Part shown: positions 26,079-38,183 of the stretch, one piece after another
Position numbering within the stretch: position 1 is the stretch's first letter
Layout: every line of letters starts with the position of its first letter
Assembly: GCA_963742875.1 (NCBI GenBank)
Contig: CAVUNO010000025.1
Coordinates: forward strand, 310,001-374,000
Length of the DNA stretch: 64,000 nucleotides
From: Bog-532 sp963742875
GTDB taxonomy: Bacteria; Actinomycetota; Actinomycetes; Streptosporangiales; Streptosporangiaceae
Direction of reading: 5' to 3'
The notes under the pieces: generated by a model
The model's input: only the letters and a program-made list of their open reading frames with translations
Told to the model about the DNA's origin: nothing
Database searches by the model: none
Program-made: the position numbers and the translations under genes

Positions 26079-26630
26079 CTAGGAAGGACTCTGCATCCGC
26101 AGCAGCAGGGTCTCCGGCCGGATCGAGGCCAGACCCTCGCGAGTGAGCCGCTCCGCTAGGTCTTCCGCGTCGGCGGCTACCCTCGTCACCGGCACGCCGT
26201 GCGGATCCGCCGCCGCATAGGGACGGATGGCCGCTGCGCCGCGCCGTAGCAGCGTGATGGCGCCGCGGGCATTGCCGCGCCGGGCGTGCGTGAGACCGAC
26301 CGCGAGCTGGGCCAGGCCTTGCCAGAAGTCGCGGTCGCCGGGCGGCGCGGATTTCCAGGACGCCTCGAGCACTTCGTGGGCATGGAACGGGCGCCCAGAC
26401 GCAAGCATTTGATCCGCTAGCTGGAGGCTTTCGCGGGGCGGCAAAACGAGGTCGTCGGGTACCCGGGGTTCGCCTGAGGTGCCCTGGGGAAGCGGCCGCC
26501 CAAGGCCGTCACGAGGCCGGGCATTGCGTGGCCGACCCGCCTGGTCCCTGTCCCGGCTGGCCGGGTCCCGGGCCACGGGATCACGGCCGCGGCCTGCCTG
26601 GCCGTGATCCGGGCCGGCCGGGTGAGTCAT
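26079..26630 (-). CDS. DUF309 protein
   Basis: The protein (183 aa) has a disordered, Arg/Asp-rich N-terminal 60 residues and then the DUF309 helical fold: AHEVLEASWKSAPPGDRDFW and QGLAQLAVGLTHARRGN. The biochemical role of DUF309 is unknown. ATG 26630 overlaps the stop of the hydrolase gene by four bases (ATGA), so it is the last gene of a holin-like, hydrolase, DUF309 operon on the minus strand. Confidence 0.85.
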   Translation of the reverse strand: MTHPAGPDHGQAGRGRDPVARDPASRDRDQAGRPRNARPRDGLGRPLPQGTSGEPRVPDDLVLPPRESLQLADQMLASGRPFHAHEVLEASWKSAPPGDRDFWQGLAQLAVGLTHARRGNARGAITLLRRGAAAIRPYAAADPHGVPVTRVAADAEDLAERLTREGLASIRPETLLLRMQSPS

Positions 26631-27550
26631 CGCTCGGGCTCAGGGTCCGTCAGCCAGCCGCGGAGTTCGGCGTCGAACCGGCTGGCCTGTTCCTCGTGCG
26701 GGAAATGCCCGGCGCCGTCGATCATCCGCCACCGGTACGGGCCCTCCACATGCCGCCCGGCGCCGCGTGCGGTGCCGGGGAGCACGCACGTGTCCAGGGC
26801 CCCGTGCACCTGCAGGGTGGGGGCCTGGATGGGCACCCGCATCCGGTGGGTGTAGCGCATGCCGTCGGGACGCAGCGTCGAGCGGAAGAACCAGCGGTAG
26901 TACTCCAGGGCGGAGTGTGCCGCGGACGGGATCTGGGCGGCTCTCCGGTACACCAGCTCCGTCTGGTCGTCGGGCCACCCCGGCGCCGACCAGTCGGTGA
27001 GCATGCGGCCGACTAGTTCGGCGTCGTCGCGCAGGAGCTGGCGTTCCGGCATCATCGGCAGCTGGAAAGCGAGCATGTGGCCGTTGCGGCGGCGATGGCT
27101 CAGCGGTTCGGTGAACATGGCTCCCCGCATGCGCAGTGGGTGCGCGACCGATACCACCGCCAGGCGCCGGACCATCTTGGGGAAGTACGCACCGACCGTC
27201 CAGGCCACCAGGCCGCCCCAGTCGTGGCCCACCACGATGGCGTTGGCCTCGCCGAGGGCACGGACAAGCCCGGCTACGTCGGAGGCCGCGGTGACGAGAT
27301 CGTAGCCCCGTGGTGGCTTGTCGCTGCCGCCATACCCGCGCAGGTCGGCCGCGACCGCGCGAAAACCCACCGCGGGGAGAGACTCGAGCTGGTGCCGCCA
27401 GGCCCACCAGAACTCCGGGAATCCGTGCAGCAGCAGGACCAGCGGGCCGTCGCCGGCCTCCGCGATGTGAAAACGCGTGCCGTTGGCGCTCACGGATCGG
27501 TGGGTCCACGGTCCGCCGATGTGGATGGCCGAACCGGCGGCGACGGTCAT
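26627..27550 (-). CDS. Alpha/beta hydrolase, epoxide hydrolase-like
   Basis: The protein has about 307 aa from ATG 27550. The oxyanion region HGFPEFWWAWRHQLESL, the nucleophile elbow VVGHDWGGLVAW with Asp, and the C-terminal DGAGHFPHEEQ with the catalytic His are typical of epoxide hydrolases (mycobacterial EphE is found in the same neighbourhood). A longer frame to ATG 27583 would overlap the upstream gene; 27550 is 10 bases after its stop and fits better. Confidence 0.87.
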   Translation of the reverse strand: MTVAAGSAIHIGGPWTHRSVSANGTRFHIAEAGDGPLVLLLHGFPEFWWAWRHQLESLPAVGFRAVAADLRGYGGSDKPPRGYDLVTAASDVAGLVRALGEANAIVVGHDWGGLVAWTVGAYFPKMVRRLAVVSVAHPLRMRGAMFTEPLSHRRRNGHMLAFQLPMMPERQLLRDDAELVGRMLTDWSAPGWPDDQTELVYRRAAQIPSAAHSALEYYRWFFRSTLRPDGMRYTHRMRVPIQAPTLQVHGALDTCVLPGTARGAGRHVEGPYRWRMIDGAGHFPHEEQASRFDAELRGWLTDPEPER

Positions 27551-27560
27551 GGAGGCGTGC

Positions 27561-28001
27561 TCACCGCTGCGTCGGGCCGGCAATTTCCGGCTGCTGGTCG
27601 CCGCCGCGCAGCGCCGCGATCGTGTCCTGCACCGATGCCCTGGTCGTGCGCAGGCCTGTTACCCCGCGCACCCGCAGCAGGGCGATCAGCGCGGCCACGG
27701 CGATGAGCAGCAGGCAGACCCCGGCCACGATGAGGAACGAGGCCCACCCCCAGATGCCCAGTGACATCAGGCCATAGGCGAACGCGAAGCAGAGGAGCAC
27801 GAGCATCAGGCACGCGACAAAGGCTGACATGGCGAGCAAGCCCACGGCCATCCCGATCCGGCTCAGGTCGCCGCGCAGCTCGACCTTGGCGAGATTCATC
27901 TCGCCCCGGATCAGCTGGGAGACATCCTTCGCCGCCTGGGCCACGAGCTCCCCCAGGGACTGGTCGCTGCCTACGGGCCGCGGCGTTCCGGTCTGGGCCA
28001 T
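27561..28001 (-). CDS. Actinobacterial holin-X-like membrane protein
   Basis: The protein (146 aa) has two central transmembrane helices (GMAVGLLAMSAFVACLMLVL and a second near residue 90) framed by an amphipathic N-terminal region, SLGELVAQAAKDVSQLIRGE. This matches the phage-holin-3-6 family found in actinobacterial chromosomes, where no lytic role is shown. It is the first gene of the minus-strand operon with the hydrolase and DUF309 genes. Confidence 0.85.
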   Translation of the reverse strand: MAQTGTPRPVGSDQSLGELVAQAAKDVSQLIRGEMNLAKVELRGDLSRIGMAVGLLAMSAFVACLMLVLLCFAFAYGLMSLGIWGWASFLIVAGVCLLLIAVAALIALLRVRGVTGLRTTRASVQDTIAALRGGDQQPEIAGPTQR

Positions 28002-28160
28002 TGATTCTTCTCCTATCGTGCGCTCGCCTCTATCCGCTCATCGCGCGGGATGGGTGCCGCGTCCCGTCCCCGGCGCCGTTTTCACCCCGGCACCCGCCGT
28101 GTCCAAGGCTAGCGTCCGCGGCTGTCATGGCCGGCGAGGCACACGCCGTAAAGGATCATT

Positions 28161-28228
28161 ATGCCGGGTGGCATGCCCTGGGCATAATTTGCGCCTGGGG
28201 CGTGGCCGGGCGGCCACGCCCCAGGCGC
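28161..28228. terminator. Cluster of palindromes with a 17-bp perfect stem
   Basis: The main hairpin pairs GCGCCTGGGGCGTGGCC (28191-28207) with its exact complement at 28212-28228 around a GGGC loop. Just upstream are ATGCC-GGGT-GGCAT (28161-28174) and ATGCCCTGGGCAT (28173-28185). It follows the acs stop (28260, minus strand) and should terminate acs before the holin-like operon. Confidence 0.8.
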
Positions 28229-28259
28229 GGGAACAGTCTGGGGCCAGCCTCGGCTGGGC

Positions 28260-30219
28260 TCAGTCGTCGGATTTCGCCGTGGGCAGCTGCTCCTTGATCA
28301 GGTCCATGACCGTGCTGTCGGTCAGGGTGGTCACGTCACCGAGCGAACGGTGCTCGGCCACGTCACGCAGCAGGCGCCGCATGATCTTCCCGGACCGCGT
28401 CTTCGGCAGCTCGGCGACGACCAGGATCTGCCGCGGGCGGGCGATCGGCCCCAGCACCTGGGCCACGTAGTTGCGCAGCTCGGCGGCCAGGTCGTCACCT
28501 TCCTGCTCGCCTTCCCCGCGCAGGATCGTGAACGCCACGATCGCCTGCCCGGTGACCGGATCGCTGGCCCCGACGACGGCGGCCTCGGCGACCCGGGGGT
28601 GGGAGACGAGAGCGGATTCAACCTCGGTGGTGGAGATGTTGTGACCGGAGACGAGCATGACGTCGTCCACGCGGCCGAGCAGCCACAGGTCGCCGTCCGC
28701 GTCCTTCTTGGCCCCGTCGCCGGCGAAGTACATCCCTTCAAACCGCGACCAGTACGTCTTGACGTACCTCTCGTCGTCGCCCCAGATGGTGCGGAGCATC
28801 GACGGCCACGGCTCCTTGATGACGAGGAATCCGCCCCCGCCGTTCGGCACGCTCTTGCCGTTGTCGTCCACGACGTCCACGGTGATACCGGGCAGTGCCT
28901 GCATCGCCGCGCCGGGCTTGCCTGCCGTCACCCCGGGCAGCGGGCTGATCATGATCGCGCCCGTTTCGGTCTGCCACCAGGTGTCGACCACCGGGCAGCG
29001 GCCCCCGCCGATGTTCTGGCGGTACCAGATGTAGGCCTCGGGGTTGATGGGCTCGCCCACCGAGCCCAGCAGCCGCAGGCTGGACAGGTCGTGCTTCGCG
29101 GGGATGTCCTCGCCCCACTTCATGAAGGTGCGGATCGCGGTGGGCGCGCAGTAAAGGATGGAGACCTTGTACTTGCTGACGATCTCCCACCACCGGCCGC
29201 GGTCTGGCGTGTCCGGTGTGCCCTCGTACATGACCGAGGTCGCGCCGTTCGCCAGTGGGCCGTAGACGATGTAGGAGTGGCCAGTGACCCAGCCGATGTC
29301 GGCGGCCGTCCAGAACGACGTCCTTCTCCGGCTTGATGTCAAAGACCTCCCAGTCCGTCCACGCGACCTGGGTCAGGTAACCGCCGGTCGTGTGCAGGAT
29401 GCCCTTGGGCTTGGCGGTCGTGCCCGAGGTGTACATCACGTACAGCGGGTGCTCCGCGTCGTGCGCCTCCGGCGTGTGCCCGGCCGATTGCCGGGCCACC
29501 GCGTCGTGCCACCACACGTCGCGGCCCTCGGTCCAGTCGATTTCCTGGCCGGTGCGCCGCACCACGAGAACGGACGTGACGTCCGGGCAGTCCCTGAGGG
29601 CCTCGTCCACCGCCGGCTTCAGCGCGATGGCGCTGCCGCGCCGGTACCCGCCGTCGGAGGTGATCACCGTGTGCGCGTCACAGTCGAGAATCCGGGAGCT
29701 GAGCGCGTCTGCGGAGAACCCGCCGAAGACCACCATGTGTGGCGCCCCGAGGCGGGCACAGGCGAGCATCGCGACCACGGTCTCCGGGATCATCGGCATG
29801 TAGATGGCCACCCGGTCGCCCTTGCGCACGCCCAGCTCGGTGAGCGCGTTGGCGGTGCGGCATACCTCGTCCTTCAGTTCGGCGTAGGTGATCACCCGTT
29901 CGTCGCCCGGCTCGCCTTCCCAGTAGTACGCGACCCTGTCGCCGAGCCCGGCGGCCACATGCCGGTCCACGCAGTTGACGGAGGCGTTGAGCTTGCCGCC
30001 GGTGAACCACCTGGCGAACGGGGCGTGGGACCAGTCAAGGACCTGGTCCCACGGTTCATCCCAGGTAAGCTGCTGGGCTTTGTCCGCCCAGAAGGCGAGG
30101 CGGTCGCGCGCGGCCTCCGCGTAAACGTCGGCCGTCACGTTAGCGTGGGCGGCCAGTTCCGGTGGCGGGTCAAACCGGCGCGATTCTTGCAGCAGGTTGG
30201 AAAGAGTCTCTTTGGTCAA
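28260..30219 (-). pseudogene. acs: Acetyl-CoA synthetase with one-base frameshift
   Basis: This enzyme makes acetyl-CoA from acetate, ATP and CoA. The N-terminal part runs from TTG 30219 (CGGAG six bases before) through YTSGTTAKPKGI to FDIKPEKDV. The frame then breaks, and the C-terminal part resumes at FWTAADIGWVTGHSY and ends with the acetylatable Lys motif PKTRSGKIMRR. One extra base at about 29316 (GTCGTTCTGG where GTCTTCTGG is expected) explains the break. Removing it gives 652 aa, the normal Acs length, with no other damage. This is either a very recent mutation or a sequencing error; the otherwise perfect sequence favours error. Confidence 0.88.
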
Positions 30220-30918
30220 CGCTGACTCCGTTCTTACGCGAACTGTGTGAGGCGAGCTGTTTTGCGTCCGTCGGCTCGCGGCATTAGCGGTATTTGGTGT
30301 AATTACCGCTTGGTAATTGTTTCACCGCCTGGTGAAAAGGCCCCTCCTCACCTGCTGCCGCGCAGTTTAGGCCTGATGCCGATCGGACCCGGGCCGCCCG
30401 CTATGCCTCATGGGTACCGTGCGTCCGCCACCAGTTCAGCGCTACCGCCAGTCCGGCGCAAGGGCGGGAACCGTCCCCTTGCTGGTATAGGTCCAGCTAG
30501 GACCGGGCGGGCGGCGTTTTCTGCCGGTTCGCGTCCAGGCGACTTCAGGGTGTGACCGCGAGGCTCGTCATCCGCCTTGCATGCGAACGGCGCCCCCAGA
30601 AGGGGCGCCGTCGCAATGCACTGTCTGCCGCGGTACCAGGCGCGCACCTCTCGTTTGCTGGCCAGGCCATCGCCTCCGCCTGCGCCGGTGTGGGCGCTAG
30701 GTCGTCTCCAGCGTTCCTGGTCGGCAAGCCTCTCTTGGCTGGTCGCGTGCGGGTTCCCGGCTGTCGTGCCCGGACGTTTCGGTGTCCGTGACTCCTTTTT
30801 ACGACGAACGCCAGCGCTTGAAAAGGCCTTGACATAATCAATTCGTGACATCGATCAGTGGGTCTGCTCGCATGTCCTGAACTGGTGGTTTAGCGAATGG
30901 ACGAGGCTGGATAAGGAA
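30220..30918. other. Intergenic region without a firm gene
   Basis: About 700 bases lie between acs and the HAD gene. The part 30280-30350 is comparatively AT-rich and carries a repeat-like pair, ACCGCTTGGTAATTG then CACCGCCTGGTGAA, upstream of the acs start. A hairpin lies at 30587-30611. Open frames of 80-150 codons occur on both strands, but none looks like a known protein. No tRNA structure is seen. Confidence 0.4.
30587..30611. terminator. Inverted repeat, possible terminator
   Basis: A 10-bp perfect stem, ACGGCGCCCC with GGGGCGCCGT, has a CAGAA loop. It has no T-run and lies inside the gene-poor region between two minus-strand genes, so its transcript is unclear. Confidence 0.5.
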
Positions 30919-31614
30919 TCACCGGCGGCCTGGGCGGCCGCGCGGCGGCGCCGGGAAGGACAGGACTGGCCACTCACGCGCGGCCGCGACGCGCCGCAGC
31001 GACCGGTCGGGATTGACCGCGGTCGGGTGACCGACTGCCTCCAGCATCGGCAGGTCGGTGATGGAGTCGCTGTAGGCGAAGGAATCGGCCAGCCGGTATC
31101 CGCGCTCGGCCGCCAGTTCGCGTATCTTCGCGGCCTTCGCCTCACCGTACGCGTAGAACGCGACGTCGCCGGTGTACCGGCCGCCGGCGATCACCATCTG
31201 CGTTGCGATCACGGTATGCGCCCCGAGCAGAGCGGCGATCGGGTCGACCACCTCATGACCGGCTGCGCTGACGACGATGACATCGCGGCCGGCTACGCGG
31301 TGCCCGGACACAAGTGACCGGGCCTCCGCGTACACATGCGGGACGATGATTTCGTCGAGGTTCTTCCTGACGATCTCGCGCACCTGCTCGGCCGGCCAGC
31401 CACGGCAGAGCTGGCTGGCCTGGATGCGGATGCGTTCCATCCACTCGTGATCTGCGCCGGCGCGCCTGAAAACGGCCTGGGCCAGGGTGCCGCGGATCAT
31501 CGCCGTACGGGAGATCAGGCCATCACGGTAGAAGGGACGGGTGAACGCCAGCGTGCTTGATCTCGAGATGAGGGTCTTGTCGAGGTCAAAGAATGCGGCA
31601 CTGCTTCTCGTCAT
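30919..31614 (-). CDS. HAD-IB family phosphatase (SerB-like)
   Basis: The protein has 231 aa. Motif I is FFDLDKTLI (nucleophile Asp), motif II VVSAAGHE, and motif III the AYSDSITDLPMLEAVGHPTA block. This is the HAD-IB subfamily that contains SerB1-like and membrane-lipid-linked phosphatases. The substrate is not known. The sequence after AVNPDRSLRRVA is short; an alternative frame runs on to 30855, so a small 3' frameshift is possible. It is a single gene. Confidence 0.82.
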   Translation of the reverse strand: MTRSSAAFFDLDKTLISRSSTLAFTRPFYRDGLISRTAMIRGTLAQAVFRRAGADHEWMERIRIQASQLCRGWPAEQVREIVRKNLDEIIVPHVYAEARSLVSGHRVAGRDVIVVSAAGHEVVDPIAALLGAHTVIATQMVIAGGRYTGDVAFYAYGEAKAAKIRELAAERGYRLADSFAYSDSITDLPMLEAVGHPTAVNPDRSLRRVAAAREWPVLSFPAPPRGRPGRR

Positions 31615-31718
31615 CTCTCCGGCCGTGCTATAGAGATCTGTCCCCGTCCGCGCTATCCAGATCGGGTAGCATCTGCTCTAATTCTTGATAGGGAAGGTCC
31701 TTCGTTGTCCCGAAGTGT

Positions 31719-34298
31719 CTAGGCAAGCCCGTTTTCGAGATAAGGTTTACTAGAACCCGGTTCGGCTCCTCCCCCCCAGGGCCGGACCGTGCGGCGGCCC
31801 CCGCTCTCCCCCCCGGCGGGGGCCGCCCCCCTTTTGCCGTTGAGGCTGGTGAGGGGCATACCGGCGCCGAGCAGCGCGTCCAGCAGGGCCAGTGCCCCGG
31901 TCTTGGACAGCGGCGTGTTCCCGTTTCCGCACTTCGGTGACTGTATGCATGACGGGCAGCCCGCTTCGCACTCGCAGGAGGAGATCGCCTGGCGGGTGGC
32001 CGCCAGCCACGCGGCGGCGGCGTCATAGCCGCGCTCGGCGAATCCGGCCCCGCCGTCGTGCCCGTCGTAGACGAACACGGTCAGCCGCCCGGTCGAGAGA
32101 TGCAGGTCGGTGGAGACACCGCCGATGTCCCAGCGATCGCACGTCGCAAACAGCGGGAGCAGCCCGATGGACGCGTGCTCGGCCGCGTGAGCGGCCCCTG
32201 GCAGGTCTACCCCGGCTCTGGCCAGCCGCCCGGCCTGCGCATCGGAAATCGTCCACCACATCGCGCGGGTGCACAACGTCCGGGGGGGCAGGTCCAGCGG
32301 CGTCTCGCCCAGCGGGCGGCCGTTGTCCGCCCGGCGCCGCGTGTACGAGGTGACCTGGCGGGTGACCTCGACGTCGCCGAAGCACACCTGTGCGTCTCCC
32401 CACTCCATCTGGCGGCGCTGGCCGATCACCTCGATGTCGGTCACCCGCCGGGCCGAGGTCACGTAGCCGGGATCACCCCGGCCGACCAGCGCGACCCCGT
32501 CCGCCAGGTCCAGCGCGGCGACGACGTAGGTGTCGCCCTGGTGCAGGTAGGTGGCGCCGTCATGCGCGAGGAGGTGCGCGGAAGGCTCGTCGACCGTGCC
32601 GACGAGGCGGCCGGTGCTCTCCTCCACGATCTTGACGGGCGCCACGCCGGCGCCGCGCAGGCTCGTCATCCCGGCCGCGTGCGCGCGGCGGGTCCAGTAC
32701 CAGCCGGACGGCCGGCGGCGCAGCAGAGAGCGGCGGCACAGGTCATCGGCCACGGCGCCCGCCCCCGGCCCGAACAGAGCCAGGTCCGCGTCGGTGAGCG
32801 GCAGCTCGGCGGCGGCCGCGCACAGGTGCGGGGCCAGGACGTAGGGGTTCTCCGGATCGAGCACGGTTGCCTCGACCGGATGGCGCAGGATCTCCGGATG
32901 GTGGACCAGGTAGGTATCCAGCGGATCGTCCCTGGCGATCAGCACCGCGACCGCGCTGGCGCCCCGCCGCCCGGCCCGGCCCGCCTGCTGCCAGAGCGAC
33001 GCCTTCGTGCCCGGCCACCCGGCGATGAGCACCGCATCCAGGCCGGTGATGTTGATGCCCAGTTCGAGGGCTGTCGTGGTGGCCAGGCCGGTGAGACGGC
33101 CCCCGCGCAGCGCTGCCTCTACGCGGCGCCGGTCCTCGGCGAGGTAACCCGAGCGGTACGCCGCGACCCGGCTGGCGCGGTCGGCGGCCCCCTGCTCGGT
33201 GAGGAGCCGTTTGGCGTGCAGCGCCACGGCCTCGGCACCCCGGCGCGAGCGGATGAACGCCAGCGTCGCGACGTCCTCACGGACCAGGCCGGCGAGGAGC
33301 TCCGCCGCCTCGGCCGTCGCCGTCCGGCGGACCGGCGCTCCCGCTTCGCCGCGGGCCTCCGTCAGCGGCGGCTCCCACATGGCGAAGGACACCGGGCCGT
33401 GCGGTGATCCGTCGGCGGTGACTTCCTCGGCCTGCAGGCCGGTCAGCCGGCGCGCGGTCTCCCCCGGCTGGCTCGCGGTGGCGGAGGCTAGCACGAAGAC
33501 GGGCTGCCCGTCCCGGGCGTGGGACGCGGAAACCCGGCGCAACCTGCGCAGCACGTGTCCCACGTGGGCGCCGAAGACCCCCCGGTAGCCGTGGCACTCA
33601 TCGACGATCACGTACCGCAGGCGGCTGAAGAACCCCGACCATCGCCGGTGCTGGGGCAGCAGCACGTGATGCAGCATGTCGGGGTTGGTGAGCAGGTAAT
33701 CGGCGTGCGAACGGGCCCAGGCGCGCTCCCCTGCGCTGGTGTCACCGTCCAGGGTGGTGGCCCGGACGCCGGGCAGCCCCAGTCCCCGGACCGAAGCGAG
33801 CTGATCGGCGGCCAGGGCCTTGGTGGGCGCGATGTACAGTGCCGTTCCGCCTTCACCGATCCCGGTCAGGACCGGCAGCAGGTAGCCAAGCGATTTCCCC
33901 GAGGCGGTGCCGGTCGAGATGATCACGTTCCGGCCGGACCGCGCGTGATCGGCCGCGGTGACCTGGTGGGACCACGGTGCGCGGACCCCGCGCCGGCCCA
34001 GCGCCGCGGTGATCTCGGCCGGGACCCAGTCCGGCCAGGGCGCCGGGACACCAGCCCGCGCCGGGATCTGCTCGAGATGGAGCAGCCGGCCGGTCTGCTG
34101 GCCTTCCCGCAGCATGCCGAAGGCGGCCGCTGCCTGGTGACCGGGCGGCGCCGGACGGCCACCGCCGGATACGCGGGGAGCTGCGTGCAGGGGGCGTATT
34201 CCCGTCCGGCCGTCCCCGGGCCCGGCCGCGGCGGGCGAGGCCGCGCGAGGGTCCTGCTCAGGCAGTGGCTCACTAGGGAGCGGCGTGATCGAAGCCAC
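31719..34298 (-). CDS. DEAD/DEAH helicase with DUF1998 zinc domain (MrfA-like)
   Basis: The protein has 859 aa. It contains Walker A GTASGKS, a DECH Walker B (VIVDECHGYRG), motif III ASATASQP, and a helicase C domain with motif VI QQAGRAGRRG. The C-terminal DUF1998/MZB domain ends in a four-Cys cluster, CECEAGCPSCIQSPKCGNG. Such helicases (MrfA in Bacillus) take part in repair of mitomycin-type DNA damage. GTG 34298 starts it. It is divergent from the bldG-like gene. Confidence 0.88.
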   Translation of the reverse strand: MASITPLPSEPLPEQDPRAASPAAAGPGDGRTGIRPLHAAPRVSGGGRPAPPGHQAAAAFGMLREGQQTGRLLHLEQIPARAGVPAPWPDWVPAEITAALGRRGVRAPWSHQVTAADHARSGRNVIISTGTASGKSLGYLLPVLTGIGEGGTALYIAPTKALAADQLASVRGLGLPGVRATTLDGDTSAGERAWARSHADYLLTNPDMLHHVLLPQHRRWSGFFSRLRYVIVDECHGYRGVFGAHVGHVLRRLRRVSASHARDGQPVFVLASATASQPGETARRLTGLQAEEVTADGSPHGPVSFAMWEPPLTEARGEAGAPVRRTATAEAAELLAGLVREDVATLAFIRSRRGAEAVALHAKRLLTEQGAADRASRVAAYRSGYLAEDRRRVEAALRGGRLTGLATTTALELGINITGLDAVLIAGWPGTKASLWQQAGRAGRRGASAVAVLIARDDPLDTYLVHHPEILRHPVEATVLDPENPYVLAPHLCAAAAELPLTDADLALFGPGAGAVADDLCRRSLLRRRPSGWYWTRRAHAAGMTSLRGAGVAPVKIVEESTGRLVGTVDEPSAHLLAHDGATYLHQGDTYVVAALDLADGVALVGRGDPGYVTSARRVTDIEVIGQRRQMEWGDAQVCFGDVEVTRQVTSYTRRRADNGRPLGETPLDLPPRTLCTRAMWWTISDAQAGRLARAGVDLPGAAHAAEHASIGLLPLFATCDRWDIGGVSTDLHLSTGRLTVFVYDGHDGGAGFAERGYDAAAAWLAATRQAISSCECEAGCPSCIQSPKCGNGNTPLSKTGALALLDALLGAGMPLTSLNGKRGAAPAGGESGGRRTVRPWGGGAEPGSSKPYLENGLA

Positions 34299-34470
34299 GG
34301 GTTTTCATTGCCTCATCTGTCGTCGCGGCGTGCCCGGCACATGGATTTCGTATAGACATGACACCGGAGCGTGGTTGAATGCCCCGAGGATCATCCCGCG
34401 TCCCGGGTTCGCCAGACCGCGCGGCAGGGCGGGACGCTGAGACGACGACTGCATGGCGCTGGAGGATTTT

Positions 34471-34821
34471 GTGGAACTGAAGCTAGGTCACCACACACAG
34501 GACGGCATCGAAGTCGTCGATGTTGAGGGCGAGATCGACGTGTACACCGCACCGCGGCTCCGGGAGCTGCTGATCGATCTGGTCAATAAGAACAACTACA
34601 ACCTGGTCGTGAACATGGAGAGGGTTGAGTTTCTCGACTCTACAGGTCTCGGGGTGCTCGTTGGGGGACTTAAGCGCGTGCGCGCCTACGACGGTTCCCT
34701 CGACCTGGTCTGCACCCAGGAGCGGATCCTGAAGATCTTCCGCATCACGGGGCTCACGAAGGTCTTCGGCATCCACGACACGGTGGACGAGGCCATCGCC
34801 GCCCGCAAAGCCGAGAAGTAG
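34471..34821 (+). CDS. bldG: Anti-sigma factor antagonist, BldG-like
   Basis: This is a STAS-domain protein of 116 aa that, when unphosphorylated, binds the partner kinase/anti-sigma factor. The phosphorylatable Ser is in FLDSTGLGVLVGGLKRVRA, and VEGEIDVYTAPRLRELL is typical of BldG. I choose GTG 34471 because GGAGG lies six bases before it. An in-frame ATG at 34453 has no site, and using it would turn that GGAGG into codons. The downstream gene encodes the likely partner, the order known around bldG in Streptomyces, where it controls development and antibiotics. Confidence 0.88.
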   Translation: MELKLGHHTQDGIEVVDVEGEIDVYTAPRLRELLIDLVNKNNYNLVVNMERVEFLDSTGLGVLVGGLKRVRAYDGSLDLVCTQERILKIFRITGLTKVFGIHDTVDEAIAARKAEK

Positions 34822-34847
34822 CACGCGGCGGGCTGACCCCTCTCCTG

Positions 34848-35336
34848 ATGGCCACCGTAGAAGTCACGTTCACACCGCTGCCCGCGCATGTCCGCACGGC
34901 GCGGCTGGTCGCCACCGCCGTCGCCCGCCGCAGCGGCGTGGCGGAGACACTGCTGGACGAGGTGCGGCTCGCCGTCGGCGAGGCATGTTCACGTGCGGTG
35001 GAAGCACACCGGCGTTATTGCCCCGCCGAGCCGGTCCGGATCGGGCTGACCGACCTGGGCGGCCGTTTCGAGGTCGTGGTGACCGACGCGGCTCCTCCGG
35101 ACGCCGGATCCGACGCGGGCGCGTCGTTGGCTCCGGTCATGGATACGGCGGCGGTGTCGGCCGCGGACGGCGGCTCGGCGCCGTTTCACCCGGCCGCCGC
35201 GGAGGCGAGGGACAGTGCGTTGCCGGCTGCGCTGGGGCTGGCCGTGATCTCGGGCCTGGCCGACGAGGTGCAGGTCTTTTCGACGGAATCCGGGCTCAGC
35301 GTGCGCATGAGCTGGCCCGCCGTCCCCGCGAAGTAA
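34848..35336 (+). CDS. Anti-sigma factor / serine kinase, RsbW-like
   Basis: The protein (162 aa) has a HATPase_c_2 fold: N-box DEVRLAVGEACSRAVEAH and a late Gly region ALGLAVISGLADEV. Compared with RsbW it has a 45-residue Ala/Asp-rich insertion (about residues 80-125) between these. It should bind or phosphorylate the BldG-like protein encoded 26 bases upstream. ATG 34848 is the start of the conserved fold. Confidence 0.82.
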   Translation: MATVEVTFTPLPAHVRTARLVATAVARRSGVAETLLDEVRLAVGEACSRAVEAHRRYCPAEPVRIGLTDLGGRFEVVVTDAAPPDAGSDAGASLAPVMDTAAVSAADGGSAPFHPAAAEARDSALPAALGLAVISGLADEVQVFSTESGLSVRMSWPAVPAK

Positions 35337-35624
35337 CAGCCGCCGTCCGGGGCGAGCTGGAAATATCGGTTCGGCCAGGTTTCTATTACGAATGTGTCTC
35401 GGAACGGTTAAGAGCGACCCTGTCTTTACCATTGCCGTCGGGCCTGCGTAGACTCCCGCCACTGTCTTGGTAGTACTCATCAGTGCGTGCGCCACCAGCC
35501 TGGCGCCGGGCGCGGCCGACCACCGCCCCGGGCGTGCGCCGGTGCGCGGCCTGTGCGGCGAAGTAACGTACGGCCCGCCCCGAGCGGGCACGATGCCTGG
35601 CTTGAGGGTCAAGGAGGACACGAA
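35337..35624. promoter_or_regulatory. Leader region of hppA
   Basis: These 288 bases lie between the anti-sigma gene and the TTG start of hppA. There is a relatively AT-rich stretch at 35360-35450. The leader ends with a full AGGAGG (35613-35618) six bases before TTG 35625. I find no known riboswitch. Confidence 0.4.
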
Positions 35625-38075
<2,451 letters not shown>

Positions 38076-38093
38076 CCGGGGACGGCACCGCCA

Positions 38094-38134
38094 GCGGGGC
38101 GGGCACGCGCGGTCAACGTGCGTGCCCGCCCCGC
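38094..38134 (+). terminator. Strong hairpin terminator after hppA
   Basis: The arms GCGGGGCGGGCACGCGC (38094-38110) and 38118-38134 form a 17-bp stem with one G-T pair around the loop GGTCAAC. It lies 18 bases after the hppA stop and also ahead of the convergent serB end. Confidence 0.8.
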
Positions 38135-38183
38135 GGCGTTGAGGCAAGCCGGGTTGAGCCTCGCCCGGGCTGATCTCGCGGTG

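Noticed and set aside
30700..30790. A possible tRNA around GTGCGGGTTCCCGG
   Set aside because: The T loop does not fit GTTCRA and no acceptor stem can be formed.
30408..30851. A 147-codon frame on the minus strand between acs and the HAD gene
   Set aside because: Composition is like other shadow frames, it contains the hairpin at 30587-30611, and no ribosome-binding site or family is seen.
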